Positions 27,121-36,720 of a stretch of DNA of 64,000 nt are shown here, piece by piece (the stretch's first letter is position 1; each line of letters opens with the position of its first letter). The notes beneath the pieces were generated by a model, which worked only from the letters and a program-made list of their open reading frames with translations, did not search any database and was not told the DNA's origin. The stretch covers positions 3,986,501 to 4,050,500 of the forward strand of contig NC_019676.1 in assembly GCF_000316625.1 (NCBI RefSeq). Reading direction: 5' to 3'. Made by a program: the position numbers and the translations under genes. The DNA is from Nostoc sp. PCC 7107. Its GTDB lineage: Bacteria; Cyanobacteriota; Cyanobacteriia; Cyanobacteriales; Nostocaceae.

Positions 27121-28161
27121 AACGCTCAAGAGCATATCCATCCTTAAGGCTTCTGGCTTCAATGCCATCAATAATAGCCATCGCTAAATCATAATTATTA
27201 TCAAACATCTGTCCAGCAATTTCATGAGTCTTCAATTGATGCCACTCCTCCTCAATTCGATTCATTTGAGAACAATAGGGTGGTAAGAAAAACAAGTATA
27301 GTCCTTGTTCTTGCCATTGTTGCCATCGTTGTTTTGCTTTGTTACTCCGATGCAAGGAGCCATTGTCTTGAACAACCACAGTGATTTGACCAGTTTCATC
27401 TAAAGTTTGTTGTGCTTTAGCTGCAACCAAATCCATCACTTCAATGTAACGCGGTGTTTTGAACCCACCTTGAACTAAGGCATACTCAAAACTGGTTTGA
27501 GGTTCCCATAAACCCAAAATGCTAATACGACCACCACGACTACCTACTTGTGGCATGAGTTTTTGGCTACCAATACGGCTGTAACTATAGCTGACAGGAC
27601 TCCAACGACAACATCCAGATTCGTCAAGGTATTTCAGTTCAACATAACCATCTGCTGCCGCTTGCTTCAAGATATCTAGGTCTGCTTGTTTAAGTTCTCG
27701 TTTGTCTGGATCTTGTTTCCCTTTATGGCTATGACGCGTGCGTTTCCATCTCCAGCCTTTTTTTTGAGCAAACGTCGCAGACGGTCTGGACTGAGCTGTA
27801 CATTTCTCTGTTGAGCCAACTTTTGTGATAACTGCAAACTGTTATAGGTACGGGGTTCTACCTCTAAACAATGCTCTAAGTATGCTAAGTCCGCTTCCAG
27901 CCATTTACGCTTTGCTCCTCGTCCTGCTCTTTCCCACAATCCCCCCAATCCCAAGCTCTGCCATCGCCGCAGTGTTGCTCTTACCGTATGTTCGTGACAT
28001 TCAAAAATCTGGGCAATTGCTGGTACATTCCATCCTTGAGCATTTAATCGAATCATGTGGGCGCGATCTCGTGTGCGTTGAGGAACGGTTGTCGCTTCTC
28101 GCAACTGAGCCAGTGTCAAATCTTCTAAATCTGTTAATGTCACTCGTAATGGAGCAGGCAT
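27101..28161 (-). CDS. IS630-family transposase, two frames joined by a probable -1 frameshift
   Basis: The first frame (28161-27676) carries two helix-turn-helix segments (VPAIAQIFECHEHTVRATL; TYNSLQLSQKLAQQ). The second (ending at 27101) holds the DDE domain: Asp in LDESG, Asp in VVQDNGS, Glu in NRIEEEWHQLK. Both run into each other at eight A residues on the coding strand (27758-27765 on +). A -1 slip there gives KKKGWRWKR and a continuous open frame to the DDE domain, producing roughly 350 residues, a normal IS630 length. This fits programmed frameshifting rather than decay. Confidence 0.88.
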
Positions 28162-28193
28162 CTAGTCGCATCTGTTTTTGAACTCACTTTATC

Positions 28194-28218
28194 TTATATT
28201 TAATTGCAACCAGCTACT
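28194..28218. repeat. IS630 terminal inverted repeat, right
   Basis: Partner of 27096-27120; ends CAGCTACT next to the TA duplication at 28219-28220. Confidence 0.9.
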
Positions 28219-29128
28219 TACCACCTAAAACTAAAATTCCAGCAATCCAAATATGACCACCGATGACATCTTCTAGATTATCAACGCTGGCTAGTCCTAA
28301 AGGATGCCATGTATGATCTTTAAACCCCACTAAATAACTAAAAATTGTGCTGGGGTTGAGAGTAGGGTTAGTAACCAGACGTACATCTCCTAAATGATGA
28401 TCATAAATGCCCCCAAAAAACATAGCTTTTAGGACTAATAAGAATGCTCCTAAACCTAGAATAATTAAGTGATGTCCTAAAATTAAACTCAATTGTTTAG
28501 GGTCATTCCATTCATAGTGAAACTTTGCTGCTCTGCCACCGTTATTGTGCAGAATTGCCGGAGCGCGAAACACATGAAATAGTCCACCTGCACCTAATAC
28601 CGCAGAGGCAATTAAATGCAGTACACCAATCACAAAATAGAGATAGGTATCAACAACTTTACCCCCAACACCTACTCCCCAACCTAAAGTTGCTAGGTGT
28701 GGTAATAAAATCAAACTTTGTTCATACATAGGAATTTCAGGAACAAAGCGAATTACTTCTGAGATAGTAGTTGTCCCTACCCAAAACATAATTAACCCGG
28801 CATGGGCAATATGAGCGCCTAATAATTGCCCAGATAAATCAGTTAAACGAGCATTACCAATTAACCAAGGTAATTTTGTATTAGCCGCAAAAGTTCTATC
28901 AGTAGAAATTACCACTGTTACATATCCTCTTGAGAAAGGTGCTGAGTTACAACAAACTTCAGGATTTGTCGGAGCATAATTCAGCATCAAAATAGACTTT
29001 CTACTTCGCTTTAAAAACTGAATTATGTACTTTACTCACAGAAAATCTGCTATTTGTATAAACTCAGCACGTTAACCTTATCCTTATCACTCAGCGATCG
29101 CGATTAAAATTTGACGACTAACGACTGA

Positions 29129-30163
29129 TCACTCAGCACTACTAATGGCATTCAATGACTTTTCAATTTGTCTAAAGTCAACACCAATAGCTCGGAGCGC
29201 GTGCCACAAATGACCTTGTAAGAAAAAGAAAGCTAAGAAGAAGTGAGCATTAGCCAACCATGCTCTAGAACTGTAATCGCCATTGGCTAATTTAACAGTA
29301 TCAGCAAAATAAGGAGTTACACCTAGTTTCAGTTCTAGGGGCGCACCATAGAACTCTACGGGATAAGCTAGGGTGTTGACGGCACAGTAGTAAGCTGCAA
29401 CAAATCCGGCTAAGGCAATACCACCTAAAGAGTAAGAAAGAATCGCTTCTCCAGAAAAAATTAAAAGCTTTTTCGCCCAAGGTAAAGGTTCTTGCAGGAT
29501 GTGCCAGATACCACCAACAATGAGAATTAGACCTACATAGATATGGCCACCAATTAAATCTTCTAGGTTGTTAACATTCACAAAGTGGGTTTGATAGCCA
29601 TAAATCACCAAGGGATTGAGGGTAGGATTTGTCACTACTCTAACAGCATGAATTGTCGAGTCGTATAGTCCTCCCCAGAACATTGCTTTACTCACAAGCA
29701 ATAAGGCGGCTATACCCAAAAATAAAAGATGATGACCTAAAATCAAGCCAAGTTGTTTGGCATCATCCCACTCAAAGTGAAACTTCCGCGCAAAACCAAG
29801 CGTATTTTTTAAGTTGCGTGGTGCTTTGAAGGTATGAAAGAGCGCACCGGCTCCCAGAACGGCAGACGAGATTAAATGCAAGGCTCCAATAATGAAATAA
29901 GGGTAAGTATTGACTACTTGACCACCTGCGCCGATACCAATACCCAACATAGCTAAATGCGGTAACAAAATGAGTCCTTGCTCTCCCATCGGGATGTCAG
30001 GATTGTAACGAGAGATTTCAAACCATGTAAATGCCCCTGCCCAGAAGGTGGTAAGTGCGGCTTGGGCTACGTGTGCGCCGATAAATAAGCCAGAGAGGTT
30101 GGCGAAACGGGAATTACCAACCCACCAATCATATTTGACATTGGGATTATCGTATGTCTGCAT
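29129..30163 (-). CDS. isiA: Iron stress-induced chlorophyll-binding protein IsiA (CP43')
   Basis: The protein has 344 residues and starts [14 protein letters not shown], the characteristic IsiA N-terminus. Six hydrophobic helices carry conserved histidines that ligate chlorophyll ([51 protein letters not shown]). There is no large lumenal loop, unlike CP43 itself. IsiA forms antenna rings around photosystem I under iron limitation in the thylakoid membrane. The neighbours (flavodoxin, hydrolase-fold protein, second CP43-like gene) are all on the same strand. Transcription is expected to be Fur-controlled, but no clear Fur box was identified by eye in the 440-bp upstream gap. Confidence 0.95.
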   Translation of the reverse strand: MQTYDNPNVKYDWWVGNSRFANLSGLFIGAHVAQAALTTFWAGAFTWFEISRYNPDIPMGEQGLILLPHLAMLGIGIGAGGQVVNTYPYFIIGALHLISSAVLGAGALFHTFKAPRNLKNTLGFARKFHFEWDDAKQLGLILGHHLLFLGIAALLLVSKAMFWGGLYDSTIHAVRVVTNPTLNPLVIYGYQTHFVNVNNLEDLIGGHIYVGLILIVGGIWHILQEPLPWAKKLLIFSGEAILSYSLGGIALAGFVAAYYCAVNTLAYPVEFYGAPLELKLGVTPYFADTVKLANGDYSSRAWLANAHFFLAFFFLQGHLWHALRAIGVDFRQIEKSLNAISSAE

Positions 30164-30603
30164 TGGTTTATAATCTAGGAGTTGTTGCTAGAAATACTCA
30201 AGTATTGACTGATTAACTTCAAGATTCCCAAGAGAAGAAAATATAGCGAATTTAGTCCTTGAAGTTAATTGTTGATTCTGGTGCTGACAAATCTAATTTA
30301 TTGAAAAAGATTCCTAATAGCAAGCAGTATAATAAAACTTAACAATTAGAAAATACGGTTAGTTTAACAGCAAAAAACAGACGACAATAGTTAATTTTGT
30401 CGCTGTCAAATAGTTAGATAAAAAATTAGACAGGGAAGTATTTACCCTGACAGATGTAGACTTCTATGATATATCTAATAAATCAGATTTGAGGGTGTAA
30501 GGGTATAGGAGCGGAGAAAATGAGAAATTATCTAATTCCTACTCACTCCTTGGTTAAAAACATCCCCCATCCAGGAGTATTTACGCCCTTATAAAGATAT
30601 TAA
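30164..30603. other. Non-coding gap upstream of isiA
   Basis: This AT-rich 440-bp stretch has no convincing gene. It probably holds the isiA promoter and leader together with the 3' region of the upstream hydrolase-fold gene. No strong Shine-Dalgarno sequence precedes the isiA ATG, and no hairpin or named operator could be assigned with confidence. Confidence 0.5.
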
Positions 30604-31368
30604 TTAATTTCTCAAAATGCTCGATAATTGAGTATCTCTGCTCATTAATTGTAGATAATATGGTTGCCAGAAATTCAATATTTCTTCACCAACTTGTTGC
30701 GGATAAAAGTAATGAAAAAAATGATGTCCTTTGGGGCATTCCCAAAGTTCATCTTCTGGTTTCAGATGTTTTAACCATTTTTTCAATACTGGTGGATTCA
30801 CAATTGGATCATTTTTACTTCCACATACAATCATTGGCATAGAGACACCACCTTGAGGTAACTCAGTAAACTTGAAAAGAGAGTGTGATAAGGCGGTTTG
30901 ATCTAAATCCCGATTTAAAACAGCTATTAACTTTTTAGTAGTATTATGTGGTTGCTCTCCAAACAAATGACGCACACTATTTGCTAACACCTGCTCACGA
31001 CTGATAGGAAATACTTGTCTTTGCAGATAATAGTGGACATGCCAAGTATTTGCAGGTTGAGGGGCTACAGCTAAGAGAACAAGCGATCGCACTTTTTCAG
31101 GATATCGCCGCCCATAAGTGAGAGCGATCGCACCACCCGCACCATGACCTGCTAAATTTACTGGATAAGCACACTCTGATAAAAATTCATCCAATAAATC
31201 CACCGCCTCATCAATCGAATTACCTTCATCTTTACCAGAGCGATATTCCCACTCAGCCACATTCGCATATTGCGATAGGTATTGTAGTAATGGTTTATCG
31301 AAACGCTGTAATGCAGGACTAGAACTAATCCAGACAACATCAATATCATCAGACATAAAAAATCTCAT
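30604..31368 (-). CDS. Alpha/beta-hydrolase-fold protein (IsiC-like position), nucleophile Ser replaced by Gly
   Basis: The protein has 254 residues, or 250 if the second Met is the start. The alpha/beta hydrolase pattern is clear: LAGHGAGGAIALTYGRRYPEKV occupies the nucleophile-elbow position, and KGHHFFHYF supplies the C-terminal histidine. However, the elbow reads G-H-G-A-G where hydrolases have G-x-S-x-G, so the usual serine nucleophile is absent; the codon is GGT. The protein may be a non-enzymatic relative or use another mechanism. In several cyanobacteria a hydrolase-like gene (isiC) follows isiA-isiB; here it lies between isiB and isiA. Confidence 0.8.
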   Translation of the reverse strand: MRFFMSDDIDVVWISSSPALQRFDKPLLQYLSQYANVAEWEYRSGKDEGNSIDEAVDLLDEFLSECAYPVNLAGHGAGGAIALTYGRRYPEKVRSLVLLAVAPQPANTWHVHYYLQRQVFPISREQVLANSVRHLFGEQPHNTTKKLIAVLNRDLDQTALSHSLFKFTELPQGGVSMPMIVCGSKNDPIVNPPVLKKWLKHLKPEDELWECPKGHHFFHYFYPQQVGEEILNFWQPYYLQLMSRDTQLSSILRN

Positions 31369-31531
31369 ACCTCAAAAATTCAGCAAAATCAAATACCACA
31401 AATACACACATTGTGTCTGCAAAACTTAGCCTTACTCCGCGTCAACCTCAGCGCCAATTTGCGTTTAAAAACAAAATTAGCTGTGTGCATCTGTGGTTAA
31501 TCATCAGGTATAAAAACTGGGAATCATCAAA

Positions 31532-32044
31532 CTACAAACCAAATTCCCTCTTCAACTGAGATACCCACTCTTTTATCCGTTCATCCGTTAAATCAGATTG
31601 ATTATCTTCATCAATAGCTAACCCTACAAACTTGCCATTTTTTAATGCTTTAGAATCGTTAAAATCATATCCATCAGTTGACCAATAGCCCACCGTTTTC
31701 CCTCCGCGTTGGGAAATTTTTTCTTCCAAAATTCCCATTGCATCCTGAAAATTATCGCCATATCCCATCTGATCACCAGTGCCAAAATAGGCAATAAATT
31801 TACCACTAAAATCTATCTCATCTAATTCTGGAAAAAAGCCTTCCCAATCGCTTTGCAATTCACCAATATTCCAAGTAGGACAGCCCACAATCAAACATTG
31901 ATACTCATCAAAATCTGTAGCATCTGCTTGAGAAATATCATGTAGTATCACTACACCCTTGCCAAACTCATCCCGAATAATTTCTGCCACAGATTCAGTT
32001 TTACCAGTTTGAGTACCATAGAATAAACCAATTTTTTTCGACAT
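31532..32044 (-). CDS. isiB: Flavodoxin
   Basis: The protein has 170 residues, standard for long-chain cyanobacterial flavodoxin. The FMN phosphate loop is FYGTQTGKTES. The isoalloxazine-binding loops CPTWNIGELQSDW and FGTGDQMGYGDNF bring the Trp and Tyr that stack the flavin. It replaces ferredoxin as electron carrier from photosystem I under iron limitation. It is the first gene of the - strand isi group, followed by the hydrolase-fold gene about 160 bp downstream and then isiA. Confidence 0.96.
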   Translation of the reverse strand: MSKKIGLFYGTQTGKTESVAEIIRDEFGKGVVILHDISQADATDFDEYQCLIVGCPTWNIGELQSDWEGFFPELDEIDFSGKFIAYFGTGDQMGYGDNFQDAMGILEEKISQRGGKTVGYWSTDGYDFNDSKALKNGKFVGLAIDEDNQSDLTDERIKEWVSQLKREFGL

Positions 32045-32556
32045 CTTGACACCTGATATTTAGAAGAACGAATTGCCATTGATAATTAATAAATGCCTAG
32101 ACATAGGCATGAGAAAGCAATACAAGCTAAGTCTTTCTGAGCCAATTAGGAGAAAAACAAAGGCTATTATCTGTGCAGCCGTAAATTTTAGTCTCTGAGT
32201 GCAATATCTTGCATCAGCTATATGATTGCTTTTCTTATTGATATATATATTCAATAAATTGGCTTTGAGCATATCTTATCAGATTTATTGCAATATATTC
32301 TCAGTAGTTCAAGAGAAATTTTTGTAAAAATCAAGATGAGCTAATCAGGAGTAGGTGAACCAGATTTATCTTAGAAGTGCAAAATTAACTAATAAATCAC
32401 CTAAAATAGCGAAATTTCCTGGATTTTTGCAAAAATCCAGGAAATTATTACACAATATTAGCGGTTTGCTAATTGATAGCTTCTGCCCATGAAGGGTTCT
32501 TAATTAATGCGGAAACTCAGATGAGATAAAGCAAGATTCCTGAAAACCAAAAAAAC
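32045..32556. other. Non-coding gap between isiB and the acylase gene
   Basis: About 510 bp without a supportable gene. It contains the isiB promoter region (AT-rich, with TATATATAT near 32240) and the 34-bp palindrome at 32413-32446. A 70-codon open frame at 32060-32272 on the - strand has no family features and is ignored. Confidence 0.5.
32413..32446. terminator. Perfect 34-bp palindrome, candidate terminator of the acylase gene
   Basis: AATTTCCTGGATTTTTGC is followed immediately by its exact reverse complement, centred between 32429 and 32430. It lies about 110 bp beyond the stop of the - strand acylase gene and could form a stem of about 15 bp. A strong U-tract is lacking, so a protein-binding or transposition-related palindrome is an alternative. 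Confidence 0.5.
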
Positions 32557-34680
32557 TTAGAAGACTGTACGCTCTTCTAAGTGGACTGTAATTTCTTGCC
32601 GGTTACGCCAAACAGGACGCAATCCCTTACGGGCAAATAATTGCAGTTGATCGCCAACATGAGGCGAACTCGGTTGAGTAGCATTACCATAACTCATGAG
32701 TGCCTTGGCTTTGACTGGCTGGGAAAACTCCACCGCAGCAACGTAAGAATCTCCATTAACTGCTTGAAAGCGTCCATCCTCTGTTGGGGCGAAAGTGACT
32801 ACCCGAAAGATGCCTTTTTCTCCATCACCGCCATTAGCAGGTAAGTCGATATTGCTAGACCGCAATCGAAAAACTTCACCCCAAGCAACATCTAGAGTTC
32901 CATAGGTCTGCTCTATTTTGGCGGCGACATTTGCTAATGTTTTGACTGCACTTTCAGGGTCAGCTAAACCATCCGGTGTGGTGCGGGGAGATGTTTCATT
33001 CCAAGGAGTACTAAATGCTGTATTTAAATCGAGATCGTCCACCCAAAAGTTAAATAGTACAGCACCTTTGCTATTTGCATCGGCTTTACGATCCCATTTG
33101 GCGAGAACTTCAGCAGCGCGACGTGCTAATTGATGTTCTGATTTTTGAGCAGCAGGAATCAAATCATCGAGAATTCTGTCTGCTAGTTCCATTTGTGTAG
33201 AATGCTTGTAAGCAATCATTTCCTCAAAGGAAATACTTTCATCTTCAGCTAACATTCTGGCAGAACGCTGCGCCCGGAAACCCATTGGCCCCCGTGGTGC
33301 CATATAGGATGGATAATTTTCGGCTTTGATGGCAATAGGAAAAGTAGTAGTCCAAGGTGGATCATTGGTATTTTGTAACCAACCACTAGGGGGATCGATG
33401 ACTCTGGGTAAATCTCTGTATGGGTGCATTTTAGTCCAGAGAGTTTTAGAAGTATCACCAGGAATAATGTTTTGCCAGTAGGCAAAGTCTCCTTGTTGGC
33501 GTACCGGAACTAGGCCGTTGAATAGGTGCATAATATGACCTTCACGGTCAGCATAAATAACGGTAAACATTGGTAACTGTAAGCGTTGCAATGCTTTCTG
33601 AAATTGGGTGAGATTTTGGGAACTGGACATATCCCACCACTGTTCTAAAATGCCTGGACTGTTTTGACCAACGACGCGCAGTGCTAAAGCTTTACCTTTG
33701 TTAGCGCTAACTACAGGTCCGTGAAGAGAGTTTTTGACGGAGAAAATTTGCTCTCGGAAAGAGCCATTTTTTTGCTTAATTTTTAAGGAAAAGTTTGTTG
33801 TTTCAAAAGGACGAACTTTGTCATCAAAAAGATAGCCATCTTTTTGTAATTTGAGTTCGTAGATATCCCAACCATCGTGAGTATTGACTGTATGAGTCCA
33901 ACCTAAATTATCGTTGAAGGCGATCGCTAAAACCGGGATACCTACCAATGTTGCCCCATAAGCGTCAATTCCTGGGGCGATAATTTGAGCTTCATACCAT
34001 AAAAATAAATTTCCCCAAGGCAAGTGGGGATTGGCTAATAGCATTGCTTTACCGCTGGCTGAACGTTTTGGTGCGATCGCCCAACCATTAGAACCTAGCG
34101 CAGATTTGGTGTGAGTTACATCAGCTACCCGTCCCGGATCGACGACAAAAGTAAACAGCAATACTCTTTGTAAGTGACTAAGTACATCCTCTGGCGTGAT
34201 TGGTAATACTACTTTGACTTCATCGTCAATTAAATCGGGATGCTTTTTGACATAGGTATTAATTCCATTAGCAAAAGCTTTGAGATAATTACGAAATGCG
34301 GGATTTTGGGCTTTATACCAAGCACTAGCTCGTTTGGGTACACTCATTGTCAGTACCCATTTATCTGATTCGAGATAATCCTCTCCCCAATATTGTGCAG
34401 CTTTTCCCCGTGCTTGACCGTAGAGGCGCAGTAGTAAGTTTCCGTGACTTTGCATCTGCGCCCACCCAAAGGCTTGAAAAGCATCGGGAGTGTTATTTCC
34501 ATATATATGGGGTATACCGTAAGTGTCCCACAGAATTTCTGTGGATTTAGGTACAGAACTAATACTTTGACTACTAACAACTAAAATGAAAATAATTCCG
34601 AGTAGAAAAGGTAAGAATCTGCGTGATACTTTTTGCCAGTGGATAGGGTATTGTGGTTTATTTTTCACAAAAGAAAACAT
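32557..34680 (-). CDS. Penicillin acylase-family N-terminal-nucleophile hydrolase
   Basis: The protein has 707 residues. An N-terminal hydrophobic segment (about 22-38) indicates export or membrane anchoring. DTYGIPHIYG opens the alpha chain. The autoproteolytic junction is GSNGWAIAP, with Ser197 as probable N-terminal nucleophile of the beta chain; NPHLPW follows as in the family. Members cleave amide-linked acyl chains: penicillin acylases, acyl-homoserine lactone acylases (AiiC/QuiP) and the pyoverdine maturation enzyme PvdQ. It sits about 2.5 kb from, and divergent to, a FAAL-primed NRPS cluster, so a role in deacylating that product is possible but unproven. The substrate cannot be told from sequence. 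Confidence 0.88.
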   Translation of the reverse strand: MFSFVKNKPQYPIHWQKVSRRFLPFLLGIIFILVVSSQSISSVPKSTEILWDTYGIPHIYGNNTPDAFQAFGWAQMQSHGNLLLRLYGQARGKAAQYWGEDYLESDKWVLTMSVPKRASAWYKAQNPAFRNYLKAFANGINTYVKKHPDLIDDEVKVVLPITPEDVLSHLQRVLLFTFVVDPGRVADVTHTKSALGSNGWAIAPKRSASGKAMLLANPHLPWGNLFLWYEAQIIAPGIDAYGATLVGIPVLAIAFNDNLGWTHTVNTHDGWDIYELKLQKDGYLFDDKVRPFETTNFSLKIKQKNGSFREQIFSVKNSLHGPVVSANKGKALALRVVGQNSPGILEQWWDMSSSQNLTQFQKALQRLQLPMFTVIYADREGHIMHLFNGLVPVRQQGDFAYWQNIIPGDTSKTLWTKMHPYRDLPRVIDPPSGWLQNTNDPPWTTTFPIAIKAENYPSYMAPRGPMGFRAQRSARMLAEDESISFEEMIAYKHSTQMELADRILDDLIPAAQKSEHQLARRAAEVLAKWDRKADANSKGAVLFNFWVDDLDLNTAFSTPWNETSPRTTPDGLADPESAVKTLANVAAKIEQTYGTLDVAWGEVFRLRSSNIDLPANGGDGEKGIFRVVTFAPTEDGRFQAVNGDSYVAAVEFSQPVKAKALMSYGNATQPSSPHVGDQLQLFARKGLRPVWRNRQEITVHLEERTVF

Positions 34681-34741
34681 GAGAGTTTGAGTGTAAGATT
34701 TTGGTTAATTTGTCAATACTGTTGCCAACGTAAAAGCATAA

Positions 34742-34773
34742 AGTGCTGAGTACTTTTTTTCTTACTCAGCACT
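34742..34773. promoter_or_regulatory. Hairpin in the acylase leader
   Basis: AGTGCTGAGTA pairs with TACTCAGCACT around a 10-base T-rich loop, giving an 11-bp perfect stem 62-93 bp upstream of the acylase ATG on the - strand. It could be an attenuator, an operator, or a stray copy of a cyanobacterial interspersed motif. Confidence 0.4.
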
Positions 34774-34924
34774 CATTACTGAGAATGATGAAGCTGTATA
34801 GAATTCTATCCCTTTTAGCCCTGCTGACAAAAGAAGGATTTAGGGGGATGTGGATATGTGCAACTTCCCATTAAATTGACATTATATGTAAAAATTATTA
34901 GAAATCCATTTTTAATAATTTTTA

Positions 34925-35015
34925 TTAATGTATTAACTCTTGCTTGAATCCATCAATTATCGTTAAAGTAATTTAATTCAAATACAAATAAGTCTCAATA
35001 ATATTAAGGCTTATT
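34925..35015 (+). promoter_or_regulatory. Upstream element, copy A (resembles 36721-36812)
   Basis: Blocks TTAAT-TATTA, TTATCGTTAA-n2-TAAT, then exactly 23 bases later CAATAATATT-n4-CTTATT, also occur upstream of the NRPS genes with a single 1-base length difference. It lies about 295 bp before the TolC-like gene. It may be a shared promoter or operator; AT-rich background tempers the claim. Confidence 0.4.
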
Positions 35016-35309
35016 GGTATAGACTAGGTACAACGTTTGAATTATTTTTGATTGTTTTTTCTGTTACTTGGATGCAAGAGTTGTTACAGTTACTGCATAT
35101 TCTCTCACAAATCAAGACAACACACCAAGAATATAAGCAATTGCCATTAATGCACAAACTGCGATCGCTTTAACAAGCAAGGAAATTTTATTAAAGAAAT
35201 TTAATCAATAGTTTGGTATCGAATAAGCCATCAATTCACAATCTCCCCAAACCCTTGATTTTTCATATCCGGAGTTAGTCCTAATAATTTAGATAGAAAC
35301 TCTGCATAA

Positions 35310-36047
35310 ATGGAGCAAGTTTTAGAACTATTCATCATCAAAGACTATTGCTTTTTCAAGCATTACTTTTCATCTTTGCTCGCTATACTCATCGGTGGTT
35401 ATTCTCTGCCTACAATTGCATCAGAGCAGAAACATAAACAAGCAAATGAATTAGAATTACTACAAACAAATATTACAGAAAATGATATCAAAATTATTGA
35501 ACAATTAGTTACTATTGCCGAGAGGCATTCGTCTGAAGTACTAGAGGCAAAATCTGTTACCGGATGGCGTGCATTTCAGGACGTTATATCTATAGAATTA
35601 TCTCCCTCTCTAACTACCACAAACTACAACTCTCCTAGTGAATCTGAGGCAAGAGAAAGTAGTTTGTACTTTAGCATTACTCTTGATCCCATCAAGTTAA
35701 TTAGTGCTTTTGAACAAAAACCAATATTTCAAGCTCGTTTGCATGAAGCTAAACAACAAAAGCGATTAGCTGTTATTCGCCACTATTTAGCCTATGTCCA
35801 AGCTCGTCAAGCCGTTAAGATCGCAGCTTATAGGATGCAAAATTTGACAGATAATGAGCGTATTGCCGGCCTTAATCCTCAAACCAAGCGTCCCGAAAGT
35901 CTACAAATTCTTGCTAATGCTGAGTATGTAGCAGCAGCAACAGAAATGCTCAATAGTAATACACAGAAACAATTGGCTTTAGAAGAATTAGCAGCCTGTG
36001 TGGGTTTATCTACATCAGCCATGATAAACGCGATGAATGACTACTAA
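35310..36047 (+). CDS. Secreted protein of unknown function, weakly TolC-like
   Basis: The protein has 245 residues. A hydrophobic stretch (about 20-36) ending near TIASEQ looks like a signal sequence. The rest is helical: AERHSSEVLEAKS resembles the repeat start of outer-membrane efflux proteins, and the ending LALEELAACVGLS resembles their ELAALVG element. At half the length of TolC it would be a degenerate or partial relative, perhaps periplasmic. It shares an upstream element with the NRPS operon and lies before it on the same strand, so it may belong to the cluster (inference). Confidence 0.6.
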   Translation: MEQVLELFIIKDYCFFKHYFSSLLAILIGGYSLPTIASEQKHKQANELELLQTNITENDIKIIEQLVTIAERHSSEVLEAKSVTGWRAFQDVISIELSPSLTTTNYNSPSESEARESSLYFSITLDPIKLISAFEQKPIFQARLHEAKQQKRLAVIRHYLAYVQARQAVKIAAYRMQNLTDNERIAGLNPQTKRPESLQILANAEYVAAATEMLNSNTQKQLALEELAACVGLSTSAMINAMNDY

Positions 36048-36172
36048 TTATTCACAGATAGAGTGATGTATGTCTAGCCATACACCGCCTCCTGTAGTAA
36101 GGATTTGTTTATTCCAATCTCTTCTACATCCTCGGCTTAACAGTAAAGGATGTTTGAAAAGAAAAGTATTGG

Positions 36173-36287
36173 GCGAATAGAATTCGCTACTACACAAGCA
36201 AAGTCCAACTGCGTGGACTAACACAAAATCAAGCTTTTCAAACCCATGTAGGTGGGTTTCTTCTGTGTAGGCGCGATTTCCAATCGC
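36173..36287. repeat. MITE-like interspersed palindromic repeat
   Basis: Four short hairpins lie in a row: GCGAAT-AGA-ATTCGC, AGTCCA-ACTGCG-TGGACT, AAACCCA-TGTAGG-TGGGTTT and GCGATT-TCC-AATCGC. The outer arms (CTACACAA and CTGTGTAG) are also complementary, so the whole 115 bp can fold as a cruciform. The pattern resembles a dispersed Nostoc-type repeat recalled from other genomes. It has no coding capacity. Confidence 0.7.
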
Positions 36288-36720
36288 TTTTCAAACAACC
36301 TCTAAGGTCACTAGCTCGTCATCTTAGACACACTCTCACTAATAATAATTATTATCAATTAATTTTAATAGAACTTAATCATAGTATGAAGTAACAGAAA
36401 ACACAATATAGTAGAGAATTTATTTCAATTAGTAGTTGACTATATGGTGACAAATTATGACTTATGCTGATGTATTCTGCTTGCTGGATACACAGATTTG
36501 GCGCATAACAGTTGCTACAGTTACTGTCTTTGAAGAATTAAGTTGTATATCAAACCACCAAAAATCTTTAGACAAATAAATATATGGGATGGTTTATCCG
36601 ATTATTTTTACTACTCATTTAATTGCAGAATAGTCAAGCTTTTGCTCGGTTGCCTGCATGAAGACACAGTGGTTGCTAAAATAGGCAAAAATGATTGTTT
36701 TTAAGTTTATTGATAATTAA

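Larger units (their letters stand above)
27096..28218 (-). mobile_element. IS630-family insertion sequence, apparently complete
   Basis: The element is 1123 bp, flanked by TA at 27094-27095 and 28219-28220, the target duplication typical of the IS630/Tc1/mariner group. Its ends are 25-bp inverted repeats with three mismatches (27096-27120 and 28194-28218). It encodes one transposase in two frames joined at an A8 run. All expected parts are present, so it may still be mobile. Confidence 0.93.
26828..28990 (-). pseudogene. CP43-like chlorophyll-binding antenna gene interrupted by an IS630 element
   Basis: The N-terminal part (28990-28219) and the C-terminal part (27093-26828) flank an insertion. 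Removing the element plus one TA copy restores a single frame of 346 codons through VLGGIWHIIVQP, close to the 344 residues of the adjacent IsiA. The reconstructed protein has the six-helix CP43/Pcb pattern with IsiA-like motifs ([34 protein letters not shown]). As it stands the reading frame ends a few codons into the element. The true start may be a GTG near 28918, behind AGAGGA, rather than the upstream ATG. The insertion looks recent because both halves are otherwise intact. Confidence 0.9.
34681..35309. other. Non-coding region between divergent acylase and TolC-like genes
   Basis: About 630 bp, AT-rich, with no gene seen. It holds the hairpin at 34742-34773 and, at 34925-35015, a segment resembling 36721-36812 upstream of the NRPS genes. 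Promoters for both divergent genes should lie here. Confidence 0.5.

Noticed and set aside
27825-28181. 118-codon open frame on the + strand
   Set aside because: It lies antisense within the IS630 transposase and has no family features; the transposase explains the region.
32060-32272. 70-codon - strand frame upstream of isiB
   Set aside because: No domain, no RBS, and it lies in the isiB promoter region.
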